Positions 30,342-38,082 of a stretch of 64,000 nt of DNA are shown here, in pieces (position 1 is the stretch's first letter; every line of letters begins with the position of its first letter). A model generated the notes under the pieces. It saw only the letters and a list, made by a program, of their open reading frames with translations, was not told where the DNA came from and ran no database searches. Source of the stretch: Duganella aquatilis (GTDB lineage Bacteria > Pseudomonadota > Gammaproteobacteria > Burkholderiales > Burkholderiaceae_D). The stretch is from assembly GCF_009674565.1 (NCBI RefSeq), contig NZ_WKJL01000024.1, forward strand, positions 29,573-93,572, written 5' to 3'. A program made the position numbers and the translations under genes.

Positions 30342-31814
30342 ATGCATACCAAAACCATTAAAGAGCTGTCCGCCCTCCTGCAAAGCAAGACGATTACCGC
30401 CACCGAACTGGCCACCCAGTTCCTCGACCGCATCGAGAAAAGCGACCTGAACGCCTTCCTGCACGTGGACCGCGCGCTGACCCTGGCGCAAGCGGCCGAA
30501 GCGGACGCCCGCCTCGCCGCCGGCACCGCCACGCCGCTGACCGGCGTGCCGATCGCCCACAAGGACATCTTCGTCACCAAGGACTGGCGCTCGACCGCCG
30601 GCTCCAAGATGCTGGCCAACTACGTCAGCCCGTTCGACGCCACCGTGGTGGAGAAGTTCCGCGCGGCCGGCATGGTCACGCTGGGCAAGCTGAATTGCGA
30701 CGAATTCGCCATGGGTTCGGCCAATGAAAACTCGGCCTTCGGTCCGGTGAAAAATCCGTGGGACAAAAGCGCCGTGCCGGGCGGCTCGTCGGGCGGTTCC
30801 GCCGCCGCCGTGGCCGCGCGCCTGGCGCCGGGCGTCACCGGCACCGACACCGGCGGCTCGATCCGCCAGCCGGCCGCCTTCTGCGGCATCACCGGCATCA
30901 AGCCGACCTACGGCCGCGTGTCGCGCTACGGCATGATCGCGTTTGCCTCGTCGCTGGACCAGGGCGGCCCGATGGCGCAGACCGCCGAAGACTGCGCGCT
31001 GCTGCTCAACGCCATGGCCGGCTTCGACGAACGCGACTCGACCTCGCTGACGCCGGAACTGGGCGGCGTGGACGAAGACTTCACCCGCGAACTGGGCCAG
31101 CCGCTGACCGGCCTGCGCATCGGCGTGCCGAAAGAGTACTTCGGCGAAGGCCTGGCAAAAGACGTGGAAGACGCCGTGCGCGCCGCGCTGGCCAAGTACG
31201 TGGAGCTGGGCGCGACCCTGGTCGACATCTCGCTGCCGAACACCGCGCTGTCGATCCCGGCCTACTACATGATCGCGCCGGCGGAAGCCTCGTCCAACCT
31301 GTCGCGCTTTGACGGCGTGCGCTTCGGCCATCGCGCCGACGGCTACAAGGATCTGCAGGACATGTACCGCAAGACCCGCGCCGAAGGCTTCGGCGCCGAG
31401 GTCAAACGCCGCATCATGGTCGGCACCTATGTGCTGTGCCACGGCTACTACGACGCCTACTACCTCAAGGCGCAGAAGATCCGCCGCCTGATCGCGCAGG
31501 ATTTCGAAAAAGTGCTGAACGGCCCGGACGCCGTCTGCGACGTCATCATGGGGCCGGTGGCGCCAACTGTGGCCTGGGATCTGGGCGACAAATCGGACGA
31601 TCCGGTGGCCGCCTACCTGGCCGACATCTACACGCTGTCGACCAGCCTGGCCGGTCTGCCTGGCATGTCGATCCCGGTCGGCTTCGGCGCGAAAGATCGC
31701 CCGGTCGGCCTGCAGATCATCGGCAAGCACTTTGGTGAAGCCAAGCTGCTGAACGTCGCCCACGCTTACCAGCAGGCGACCGACTGGCACACCCGCGCTC
31801 CGGCCGGCATCTAA
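30342..31814 (+). CDS. gatA: Asp-tRNA(Asn)/Glu-tRNA(Gln) amidotransferase subunit A
   Basis: Amidase-signature enzyme of 490 residues that releases ammonia from glutamine. The Ser-cisSer-Lys triad is visible: Lys in GVPIAHKDIF, the cis-Ser and nucleophile Ser region in VPGGSSGGSAAAVAA and TDTGGSIRQPAAFCG. The C-terminus SLAGLPGMSIPVGF is typical. It acts with GatB and GatC on misacylated tRNAs. A REP-like element separates it from gatB. Confidence 0.97.
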   Translation: MHTKTIKELSALLQSKTITATELATQFLDRIEKSDLNAFLHVDRALTLAQAAEADARLAAGTATPLTGVPIAHKDIFVTKDWRSTAGSKMLANYVSPFDATVVEKFRAAGMVTLGKLNCDEFAMGSANENSAFGPVKNPWDKSAVPGGSSGGSAAAVAARLAPGVTGTDTGGSIRQPAAFCGITGIKPTYGRVSRYGMIAFASSLDQGGPMAQTAEDCALLLNAMAGFDERDSTSLTPELGGVDEDFTRELGQPLTGLRIGVPKEYFGEGLAKDVEDAVRAALAKYVELGATLVDISLPNTALSIPAYYMIAPAEASSNLSRFDGVRFGHRADGYKDLQDMYRKTRAEGFGAEVKRRIMVGTYVLCHGYYDAYYLKAQKIRRLIAQDFEKVLNGPDAVCDVIMGPVAPTVAWDLGDKSDDPVAAYLADIYTLSTSLAGLPGMSIPVGFGAKDRPVGLQIIGKHFGEAKLLNVAHAYQQATDWHTRAPAGI

Positions 31815-31822
31815 GAACAACC

Positions 31823-31884
31823 GTCATTCCCGCGCAGGCGGGAATCCATGCTGAGTATGGGTCCCCGCCTACGCGGGGACGACA
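31823..31884. repeat. REP-like double-hairpin intergenic repeat between gatA and gatB
   Basis: Two inverted hairpins lie back to back: ATTCCCGC/GCGGGAAT (31826-31845, loop GCAG) and GTCCCCGC/GCGGGGAC (31861-31880, loop CTAC), separated by CCATGCTGAGTATGG, which is nearly self-complementary. CGTC at the left and GACG at the right close the element. Similar palindromic intergenic units are dispersed in Oxalobacteraceae genomes from my recollection. It lies inside an operon and may alter the gatA:gatB mRNA ratio. Confidence 0.85.
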
Positions 31885-31905
31885 AGCTAACTAAGCGAGA
31901 ATCAT

Positions 31906-33366
31906 ATGGAATGGGAAGTCGTCATCGGTATTGAGAACCACGTGCAGCTCACTACCGCATCAAAAATCTTCAGCGGCTCGCCGACCACCTTCGGCGCCGA
32001 GCCGAACACGCAAGCCAGCCCGGTGGACCTGGCGCTGCCTGGCGTGCTGCCGGTCATGAACAAGCAGGCGGTCGACCGCGCCATCCGCTTCGGCCTGGCC
32101 GTTGGCGCCAAGATCGCGCCGGCGTCGATCTTCGCCCGCAAAAACTACTTCTACCCTGACCTGCCGAAGGGCTACCAGATCAGCCAGTTCGAAGACCCTG
32201 TGGTCATCGGCGGCGCGGTCACCTTCGGCTACGAGAAGGATGGCGAATTCGTCACCCGCACCGTCAACCTGACGCGCGCGCACCTGGAAGAAGACGCCGG
32301 CAAGTCGCTGCACGAAGACTATGCGGGCATGTCGGGCATCGACCTGAATCGCGCCGGCACGCCCCTGCTGGAAATCGTCTCCGAGCCGGAAATCCGCAGC
32401 GCCGCCGAAGCGGTCGCCTACTGCAAGGCGCTGCACTCGCTGGTGATGTGGCTGGGCGTCTGCGACGGCAATATGCAGGAAGGCTCGTTCCGCTGCGACA
32501 TCAACGTCTCCGTGCGTCCGAAAGGCCAGAAGGAATTCGGCACCCGCTGCGAGATCAAGAACCTGAACTCCTTCCGCTTCATCGAAGAAGCCGTGCACGT
32601 GGAAGTGCGCCGCCAGATCGAGCTGATTGAAGACGGCGGCAAAGTGGTGCAGGCGACCCGCCTGTACGATCCGGACCGCAAGGAAACGCGCGAAATGCGC
32701 AGCAAGGAAGACGCCCAGGACTACCGCTACTTCCCTGATCCGGACCTGCCGCCGCTGGTCATCTCCAGCGCCTGGATCGATCAGGTGAAAGCGGCGATGC
32801 CGGAACTGCCGGCCGCCATGCGCGCGCGCTTCGTCAGCGAATACGCGCTGCCGGACTACGACTCGCTGGTGCTGACGCAATCGAAAGCCATGGCGACCTA
32901 CTTCGTCGCCGTGGTGGACGCCGCCGGCAAGGAGAACGCCAAGTCCGCCGCCAACTGGCTGATGGGCGACGTCTCGTCGACCCTGAACCGCGAAGGCGTG
33001 GACATCGCCGATGCGCCGGTCAAGCCTGCGCAGCTGGCGCTGATGCTGAAGCGGATCGCCGACGGCACCATCAACAACAAGACCGCCAAGGAACTGTTCG
33101 GCGACATGTGGGCCGCCAAGTCGGACGACGACAACCTGGTCGACGCGCTGATCGAGTCGAAAGGCCTGAAGCAGATCTCCGACACCGGCGCGCTGGAAGC
33201 CATCGTCAACGAGGTCATTGCCAACAACGAGAAATCGGTGGAGCAGTACCGCGCCGGCAAGGAAGCGGCGATCAACTCGCTGATCGGCCAGGCGATGAAA
33301 GCCTCGCGCGGCAAAGCCAATCCGGCGCAGCTGACCGAGCTGCTGAAAGCCAAGCTGGCCGGCTAA
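31906..33366 (+). CDS. gatB: Asp-tRNA(Asn)/Glu-tRNA(Gln) amidotransferase subunit B
   Basis: Product of 486 residues. The N-terminus WEVVIGIENHVQLTT is the GatB opening (most homologs have GLEVH; here IENHV). Further landmarks are KNYFYPDLPKGYQISQFE, HLEEDAGKSLHE, DLNRAGTPLLEIVSEPE, MQEGSFRCDINVSVR and DYRYFPDPDLPPL. The C-terminal YqeY-like tail domain is complete. GatB phosphorylates the misacylated Glu/Asp and transfers ammonia. The start of the conserved motif (GIENHV) is slightly unusual. Confidence 0.96.
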   Translation: MEWEVVIGIENHVQLTTASKIFSGSPTTFGAEPNTQASPVDLALPGVLPVMNKQAVDRAIRFGLAVGAKIAPASIFARKNYFYPDLPKGYQISQFEDPVVIGGAVTFGYEKDGEFVTRTVNLTRAHLEEDAGKSLHEDYAGMSGIDLNRAGTPLLEIVSEPEIRSAAEAVAYCKALHSLVMWLGVCDGNMQEGSFRCDINVSVRPKGQKEFGTRCEIKNLNSFRFIEEAVHVEVRRQIELIEDGGKVVQATRLYDPDRKETREMRSKEDAQDYRYFPDPDLPPLVISSAWIDQVKAAMPELPAAMRARFVSEYALPDYDSLVLTQSKAMATYFVAVVDAAGKENAKSAANWLMGDVSSTLNREGVDIADAPVKPAQLALMLKRIADGTINNKTAKELFGDMWAAKSDDDNLVDALIESKGLKQISDTGALEAIVNEVIANNEKSVEQYRAGKEAAINSLIGQAMKASRGKANPAQLTELLKAKLAG

Positions 33367-33382
33367 CCGCCGCCGCCCCGGC

Positions 33383-33417
33383 AACGCCCCGCCAGCGCAA
33401 GCTCGCGGGGCGTTTTT
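33383..33417 (+). terminator. Rho-independent terminator of gatCAB
   Basis: A 10-bp stem AACGCCCCGC/GCGGGGCGTT with a 12-nt loop and a T-run, 17 bp after the gatB stop. Confidence 0.9.
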
Positions 33418-33463
33418 ACGTCGTCATGCTATGCTGGATCACCATCCACGGACGCCAATCGCC

Positions 33464-33826
33464 ATGACGGTTTTCCGCCTGCTGTTCCGCACTGCGGTGC
33501 TGTGCGTCATCCCGCTATCCTCCGCGCGCGCCGACAGCGGCTGGGATGGACTCGGCATGTTTCTCTACTTCGGCGTTATTCCTTTGCTGGCTTTACTGGC
33601 GGCCTTCCTGCTCAGCCTTGTCATCTCCAAAGCCCCGTGGCTGCACAAGTTGTGGGCAGCCATCGCGATTGCCGCCAGCCTGCTGCTTCTGATCATCCTG
33701 TCAGCCTCGCATACCTTGAATCCACCACCCTTTCTCTTTTGGCTGCTCCCCGCTGCGGCATGGTGGGCAACGGCGCAAGGCTTACTCAGATTTACACGGC
33801 GGCGCGATGCGACGCGGCGTTATTGA
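33464..33826 (+). CDS. Small hypothetical membrane protein (120 aa)
   Basis: Starts at ATG 33464 (MTVFRLLFRTAVLCVIP), with an N-terminal signal-like helix ending SSARADS and then three hydrophobic stretches (MFLYFGVIPLLALLAAFLL, LWAAIAIAASLLLLIILSA, FLFWLLPAAAWWATAQ). Ends with a basic tail RFTRRRDATRRY. No recognised family. It lies between gatB and another small secreted protein. Confidence 0.6.
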   Translation: MTVFRLLFRTAVLCVIPLSSARADSGWDGLGMFLYFGVIPLLALLAAFLLSLVISKAPWLHKLWAAIAIAASLLLLIILSASHTLNPPPFLFWLLPAAAWWATAQGLLRFTRRRDATRRY

Positions 33827-33845
33827 CGCATAATGGAAAACGATT

Positions 33846-34223
33846 ATGCGTACCCTGCTCACACTCCTCCTTATCGCCTGCTCCGCCGCGGCCCTGGCTG
33901 ATCCGGTCGACGTCGACCAGATCAAGAAAGACCTGGCGAAGATCGACCGCGAGCTGCGCGCCGACACGCCGGCGGTGCCGGACTTCGGCAAGGACAAGCC
34001 GTTCGGCCGCGAGATCACCGAAATTGCCGACGCCTATATCGGCACCGGCGACGATTCGCGCGGCGTCTACGAATCGCCGGACGGCACCACCTACTACACC
34101 GAAACCATTCGCGGCAAAACCTCCTGCTCGATGACCGGCGCGGTCGGCAACCCCGCCGGCAAAGGCGGTGGCGCTACCAGGATCGAATGCCCAGCGTCGA
34201 TGGCCAACTTCAAAAAGTATTGA
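33846..34223 (+). CDS. Hypothetical secreted protein (125 aa)
   Basis: Signal peptide MRTLLTLLLIACSAAALA with a likely cut after ALA. The mature part begins DPVDVDQIKKDLAKIDREL and contains IADAYIGTGDDSRGVYESPDG, then a Gly-rich patch GKGGGATRIECP with Cys pairs (SCSM and IECP) that may form a disulfide. Family unknown. It begins 19 bp after the membrane protein and may be co-transcribed with it. Confidence 0.7.
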   Translation: MRTLLTLLLIACSAAALADPVDVDQIKKDLAKIDRELRADTPAVPDFGKDKPFGREITEIADAYIGTGDDSRGVYESPDGTTYYTETIRGKTSCSMTGAVGNPAGKGGGATRIECPASMANFKKY

Positions 34224-34306
34224 TACAGATCAGCCAACCTCCAGCACACGCTTGGTAATCCATCGGGCACAAACCAGAATGAACGCTAGCCCAACAGGAG
34301 GCTTTC

Positions 34307-34702
34307 GTGCTGAGCATTTTCGATCTGGAAGCCATCTCTGCCGCGCGCCTGCAGGACGCCCGCGTGTTGTATGCCGCACGTCGTTTTGACGGGGCATATT
34401 ATTTGGCGGGCTATTCTGTCGAACTGGCACTGAAGGCCAGAATCTGCAAGACATTGAACTGGGCTGACTTCCCAGTAACCAACAAAGAATTTGAACGTTT
34501 TCGCTCATTCAAGGTCCATGATCTTGAGGTGTTGCTGAAATTGAGCGGACTTGAATCAGTCATCAAAGACAAACAACTCGCGGAATGGGGGACTGTCAAG
34601 GCCTGGCAGCCCGAAGTACGCTACCGCCGGGTAGGCTTTAGCGATGAGATTGCAACAACCGCCATGCTGGATGCCGTCCTGTCCCTGATGGGAGAACTAT
34701 GA
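34307..34702 (+). CDS. HEPN-domain protein (possible toxin or RNase component)
   Basis: Starts at GTG 34307 behind a perfect AGGAGG (34296-34301, 5-nt spacing). The 131-residue helical protein opens like HEPN proteins: AARLQDARVLYAARRFDGAYYLAGYSVELALKARI. An R-x4-H motif (RSFKVH) follows, the residues that form the metal-independent RNase site in active HEPN dimers. The downstream gene overlaps it (ATGA), so the two are translationally coupled. Composition is AT-richer than the neighbours. HEPN genes often pair with a nucleotidyltransferase antitoxin (MNT); the partner here lacks the MNT GSxxxxDxD motif, so the module would differ from the classical type. Confidence 0.75.
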   Translation: MLSIFDLEAISAARLQDARVLYAARRFDGAYYLAGYSVELALKARICKTLNWADFPVTNKEFERFRSFKVHDLEVLLKLSGLESVIKDKQLAEWGTVKAWQPEVRYRRVGFSDEIATTAMLDAVLSLMGEL

Positions 34703-35097
34703 AAAATTTCATTGAAAAAATGAAGCAGATCGAATTGCAAATCTCAAATGAACACGGGCCATTTGAATTGTTTGCACTGTTTCGTCCAGACACAACGCTC
34801 AAGTTGTGGGATGTGCTGGTCTCAGCAAAATGGATGGGGCAGAGCGAGCTGGATTCGATGCGTATCGTCGCAAAGCCAATGAACCGGGCATTTTCCGCTC
34901 AGGAAATCGTTCAGTTCTCAGGAATTGTGATTATCCCCGCCGATGACGAAGCATTAAGGAAATTTCAAACTGAAGTGCAGGTCGAGCACGGGCTAAGGGA
35001 GTTCCGCAACGTCACCTTCTTCGACGTGCCAATACTGCACGCCTACGTCATCACTTCACACCATACCCAAGCCGGGAATACGTTGGCAGAAAATTAA
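34699..35097 (+). CDS. HEPN-partner protein of unknown family (132 aa)
   Basis: Overlaps the HEPN gene by 4 nt (ATGA). The product begins MKNFIEKMKQIELQISNEHG, followed by FELFALFRPDTTLKLWDVLVSAKWM, and ends DVPILHAYVITSHH. No nucleotidyltransferase, HTH or membrane motif is visible. The central LKLWDVLVSAKW segment is a possible family marker, but I cannot name it. It could neutralise or modulate the HEPN protein, or work as a complex with it. The next gene is a BlaI-type repressor with its own operator, so this pair is a separate unit. Confidence 0.65.
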   Translation: MKNFIEKMKQIELQISNEHGPFELFALFRPDTTLKLWDVLVSAKWMGQSELDSMRIVAKPMNRAFSAQEIVQFSGIVIIPADDEALRKFQTEVQVEHGLREFRNVTFFDVPILHAYVITSHHTQAGNTLAEN

Positions 35098-35113
35098 AGT
35101 ATACATTTTTGTC

Positions 35114-35147
35114 TAGAATGGCTATTCTACATCTATCGATCGATGTG
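35114..35147. promoter_or_regulatory. Two dyads upstream of blaI, probable operators
   Basis: TAGAAT-GGCT-ATTCTA (35114-35129) is a perfect inverted repeat, and ACATC-TATCGATC-GATGT (35129-35147) a second one immediately after. The second ends 8 bp before the blaI ATG at 35156. BlaI/MecI/CopY repressors bind dyads containing TACA/TGTA; here TACAT overlaps the junction. Autorepression of the blaI-M56 operon is a reasonable inference. Confidence 0.6.
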
Positions 35148-35155
35148 GAGACGCC

Positions 35156-35527
35156 ATGAGCATTCCCAAACCTACCGCCGGCGAGCTGGAACTGTTGCAA
35201 GCCCTGTGGCCACTCGGCCCGTCCACCGCCAAGCAGGTGCACGAGGCCATGCTGGCCGATAAGCCCGAGCTGGCCTACGGCACCGTGCTGCGCCTGATGC
35301 AGATCATGCACACCAAGGGCATCCTGACCCGCGACGAAAGCCAGCGCTCCCACATCTACGCCCCCGCGCAGGCGCAGGACACGCTGCAAAACAGCCTGCT
35401 CAAGGACTTGATGCAGAAAGCCTTCGCCGGCTCCGCCAAGGCGCTGGTGCTGGCCGCGCTGCGCACCGGCATCTCCAAAAAAGAACGCGACGAAATCGAA
35501 AAACTGCTCAAGGAAGACAAGCAATGA
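35156..35527 (+). CDS. BlaI/MecI/CopY family transcriptional repressor
   Basis: Winged-helix repressor of 123 residues. N-terminal PTAGELELLQALWPLGPSTAKQVHEA (wHTH), then YGTVLRLMQIMHTKGILTRDES and a C-terminal helical dimerisation segment (LLKDLMQKAFAGSAKALVLAAL, ISKKERDEIEKLLKE). In the beta-lactamase-type systems BlaI is removed when the M56 sensor protease BlaR1 is activated. The M56 gene overlaps its stop (ATGA), and two dyads precede it. No beta-lactamase gene lies nearby. Confidence 0.92.
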   Translation: MSIPKPTAGELELLQALWPLGPSTAKQVHEAMLADKPELAYGTVLRLMQIMHTKGILTRDESQRSHIYAPAQAQDTLQNSLLKDLMQKAFAGSAKALVLAALRTGISKKERDEIEKLLKEDKQ

Positions 35528-36780
35528 GCGCCTTCATCTTCGCCCTCGGCCTGACGCTGATGCACTTCCTGTGGCAAGGCCTGCTGCTCGGCTGCGCCAC
35601 CGCCGTGGCACTCACGCTGCTGCGCAACAGCCGCGCCGAATACCGCTACCTGGTCGCCTGCTGCGCGCTGTTGGCCTGCCTCGGCTGGCCAGCGCTGGAA
35701 CTGTGGCAGCGCCTGAGCGGCGACGCCGCGCCGGCCAGCGCCAGCTTCCACGGACTGCAATGGGCCGCCGCCATCGCCAGCGAGGAAAGCTGGTTCGACC
35801 TGCACACTTCGGTGCGCGGCATCGTCAGCCTGTGGGCGCTGTGCGCCACCGTGCTGGCGCTGCGCATGCTGGCCGGCATGCTGTGGATCGACCGCGTCAG
35901 CCGCCGGCAGGCCAAGCACCCGCAGCAGCAGCGCTGGGAAGCCGAACTGGCGCGCCTGGCGCAGCGCTTCGGCATCCGCCGCGAGATCGGCCTGCGCGTG
36001 GTCGACACGCTGGCCAGCCCGGTCACCGCCGGCTGGTGGCGGCCGGTGGTGCTGGTGCCGGCGGCGCTGATCAGCGGCATGCCGCCCGACCTGCTGCAAG
36101 CCTTGCTGGCACACGAAATGGCGCACATCCAGCGCCACGATTACCTGATTAACCTGCTGCAGAACGTGATCGAAACGCTGCTGTTCTACCACCCTGCGGT
36201 CTGGTGGATGTCGAACCGCATCCGCGTCGAGCGCGAACTGATCGCAGACGATGTCGCTGCAAGGCAGCTGGGCGAACCGCGGCGCCTGGCCCTTGCGTTA
36301 TCGGAACTGGAGCGGCTCCGGTTCTCCAATCATCAACTGGCCCAAGCGGCCAATGGAGGAGATTTAGTCATGCGTATTCAACACCTGCTGCGTCCTGCCC
36401 CGCAGTCCCTGAACTGGAAAACCGCGATCGCCATGCTCGGCGTGGCCGCAGCCTGCGTATCGGTCTATGCGGAAGCCACGGCCGCCGACAAGAGCGCATC
36501 CGCCGACCGGGCCGCAGTGGTCGACTTCAACACCTGTGCCAAGCCGGTCTGGCCGCAAGCCGCGCTGGCGGACAAACGCACCGGTACCGTCCAGCTGAAC
36601 TTCCTGGTCGGCACCGACGGCAAGACCAAGGAATCCAAGGTCAGCCGCTCCAGCGGCCATGCAGACCTGGACGAAGCAGCCCGCACCGGCATCGAAAAAT
36701 GCCAGTTCCACCCGGCGATCAAGGCCGGCAAGGCGATTGAAACATGGCAGAAGATGCAGTACGTCTGGACGCTGGAGTAA
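35524..36780 (+). CDS. M56-family membrane metallopeptidase fused to a TonB C-terminal domain
   Basis: Product of 418 residues. Several N-terminal transmembrane helices (LGLTLMHFLWQGLLLGC, VACCALLACLGWP, SLWALCATVLALRM) precede the peptidase with HEMAH (LLAHEMAHIQRHDY) and the third zinc ligand region ERELIADDVA. The extracellular penicillin-sensor domain of BlaR1 is absent. After another membrane helix (about 300-317) the C-terminus is a TonB-like domain (CAKPVWPQAALADKRTGTVQLNFLV, VSRSSGHADLDEAARTGIEKCQFHPA). It is coupled to blaI and probably relieves BlaI repression in response to an envelope signal. What the TonB domain senses is unknown. Confidence 0.88.
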   Translation: MSAFIFALGLTLMHFLWQGLLLGCATAVALTLLRNSRAEYRYLVACCALLACLGWPALELWQRLSGDAAPASASFHGLQWAAAIASEESWFDLHTSVRGIVSLWALCATVLALRMLAGMLWIDRVSRRQAKHPQQQRWEAELARLAQRFGIRREIGLRVVDTLASPVTAGWWRPVVLVPAALISGMPPDLLQALLAHEMAHIQRHDYLINLLQNVIETLLFYHPAVWWMSNRIRVERELIADDVAARQLGEPRRLALALSELERLRFSNHQLAQAANGGDLVMRIQHLLRPAPQSLNWKTAIAMLGVAAACVSVYAEATAADKSASADRAAVVDFNTCAKPVWPQAALADKRTGTVQLNFLVGTDGKTKESKVSRSSGHADLDEAARTGIEKCQFHPAIKAGKAIETWQKMQYVWTLE

Positions 36781-36792
36781 CCCGCCGGCGGA

Positions 36793-37638
36793 TTAGCGGT
36801 CGATCCACGCCAGGATGTCGGCAAAGATCTGCTCGCGATTGAGTTCGTTGAAGTTTTCGTGGAAGTTGCGCGGGTGGCGCTGATAGGTCAGCAGCGCCGC
36901 CGGCACGGATTTGAGCATGGCTTCGGCGGCGTCGGCATCGGCCAGCTTGTCGTCGCCGGCCACCACCGCGAACAGCGGCTGCGTCCACGATGCCATGCGC
37001 GCGGCCAGGCCCTGCTGGGCCGCGGTCAGCGCGTTGCCGAAGCGGACCGTGATTTCGGTGGCGCGGATGCCGTCGCGCTCATCCTCGTAGTGGCGCGCGG
37101 TGATGGCGGTGTCGTGCGTCAGCTGGTGGGTGAGCGAGGCCAGCGGCACCTTCATGCGCGGCGCCAGGGCGCCCAGCACGCCGGCCAGCGCCAGCAGCAC
37201 CGGAGACACCTTGATCGCGTTCACGTAGTACGGCGAGGACAGAATAAAGCCCTTGATGGCGGCATCGCCGGCAAAGTGGCCCAGGCCAAGATGGGTGGCG
37301 ATCAGCGCGCCCATCGAGTGGCCCATCACGTACACCGGCAAGCCCGGATACTGCTGCTTGACCCAGGCCAGGAACAGCACGCTGTCATCGAGGAAGACGT
37401 GGAAACCGGGAATATCGACGCGGCGCGCATCCTGGTGGCCGCACAGGTCGTAGGCCACGGTGGCAATGCCGTGCTGGCGGAACCAGCGCGCCGGCGTGAC
37501 GTAATCGCCGCCGTGCGCCATGCCGCCGTGTATGGCGAGAATCACCGCGCGCGGCGCAACCGGCTCCCACACGTGGACACGGCGCTGCACGCCCTGCCCC
37601 GCGCTGAACTGGGCCAGCCGGTCCTCGGCAAAGCGCAT
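36793..37638 (-). CDS. Alpha/beta hydrolase, lysophospholipase/monoacylglycerol-lipase type
   Basis: Product of 281 residues. The fold begins VHVWEPVAPRAVILAIHGG (oxyanion His-Gly-Gly), the nucleophile elbow is GHSMG (VYVMGHSMGALIATHL), the acid is likely Asp in AVVAGDDKLAD and the base His in RHPRNFHENFNE. The pattern is that of PldB-type serine hydrolases. The start at 37638 (MRFAEDRLAQ) overlaps the preceding gene by 1 nt (TGATG), so the pair is coupled. It is convergent with the M56 gene. Confidence 0.85.
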   Translation of the reverse strand: MRFAEDRLAQFSAGQGVQRRVHVWEPVAPRAVILAIHGGMAHGGDYVTPARWFRQHGIATVAYDLCGHQDARRVDIPGFHVFLDDSVLFLAWVKQQYPGLPVYVMGHSMGALIATHLGLGHFAGDAAIKGFILSSPYYVNAIKVSPVLLALAGVLGALAPRMKVPLASLTHQLTHDTAITARHYEDERDGIRATEITVRFGNALTAAQQGLAARMASWTQPLFAVVAGDDKLADADAAEAMLKSVPAALLTYQRHPRNFHENFNELNREQIFADILAWIDR

Positions 37639-38009
37639 CAGGCGGTGATGCTGAGATTGATGCCCATTTCCACCAGCGTGGTCATGTCGGCCAGCGACAG
37701 GTCCAGCGACGGCGTGGCGACGCCCGGTTCGCAAGGGAAGGAGATGCGCAGTTCGGCGTCGACGTCGGAGCGTTCGAAATGGATGCCGCGCGCGCGGCAT
37801 TCGCTGAGGTAAAAACGGATCTGCTTGAGCAGTTCGTCCGGACTCTTTTCGGTGCCGATGGCAACGTAGAAGCCCGAGTCGATGCGCACCCGGCCGTCAG
37901 GCTTGACGTCGCCCTTTTGCCAGTCGCCGTGCGGCTCGCTGGGCAGGCCGTCGCGGACGTCTGCCAAGCCCTCGGGATGGCCGTGCACCTTCAGTGTTGC
38001 GATATTCAT
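37638..38009 (-). CDS. Hypothetical protein (DUF4279-like, 123 aa)
   Basis: Starts at ATG 38009 (MNIATLKVHG). The product has GDWQKGDVKPDGRVRIDSGFYVAIGTE and KSPDELLKQIRFYLSECRARG, resembling the DUF4279 immunity-like fold in length and pattern; this family call is tentative. No signal peptide or membrane helix. It is translationally coupled to the lipase gene and divergent from nothing; pyrE lies upstream on the same strand with a 73-bp gap. Confidence 0.6.
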   Translation of the reverse strand: MNIATLKVHGHPEGLADVRDGLPSEPHGDWQKGDVKPDGRVRIDSGFYVAIGTEKSPDELLKQIRFYLSECRARGIHFERSDVDAELRISFPCEPGVATPSLDLSLADMTTLVEMGINLSITA

Positions 38010-38082
38010 GGTCTGCCTTATGTGGTCTCCTACCTCAATAAGGTTACACCATAGAAATATCAAAGTCTAGCAAGATAGCTAT

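Noticed and set aside
36781..36792. Terminator between the M56 gene and the lipase
   Set aside because: The 12-bp convergent gap is too short for a hairpin, and none is visible.
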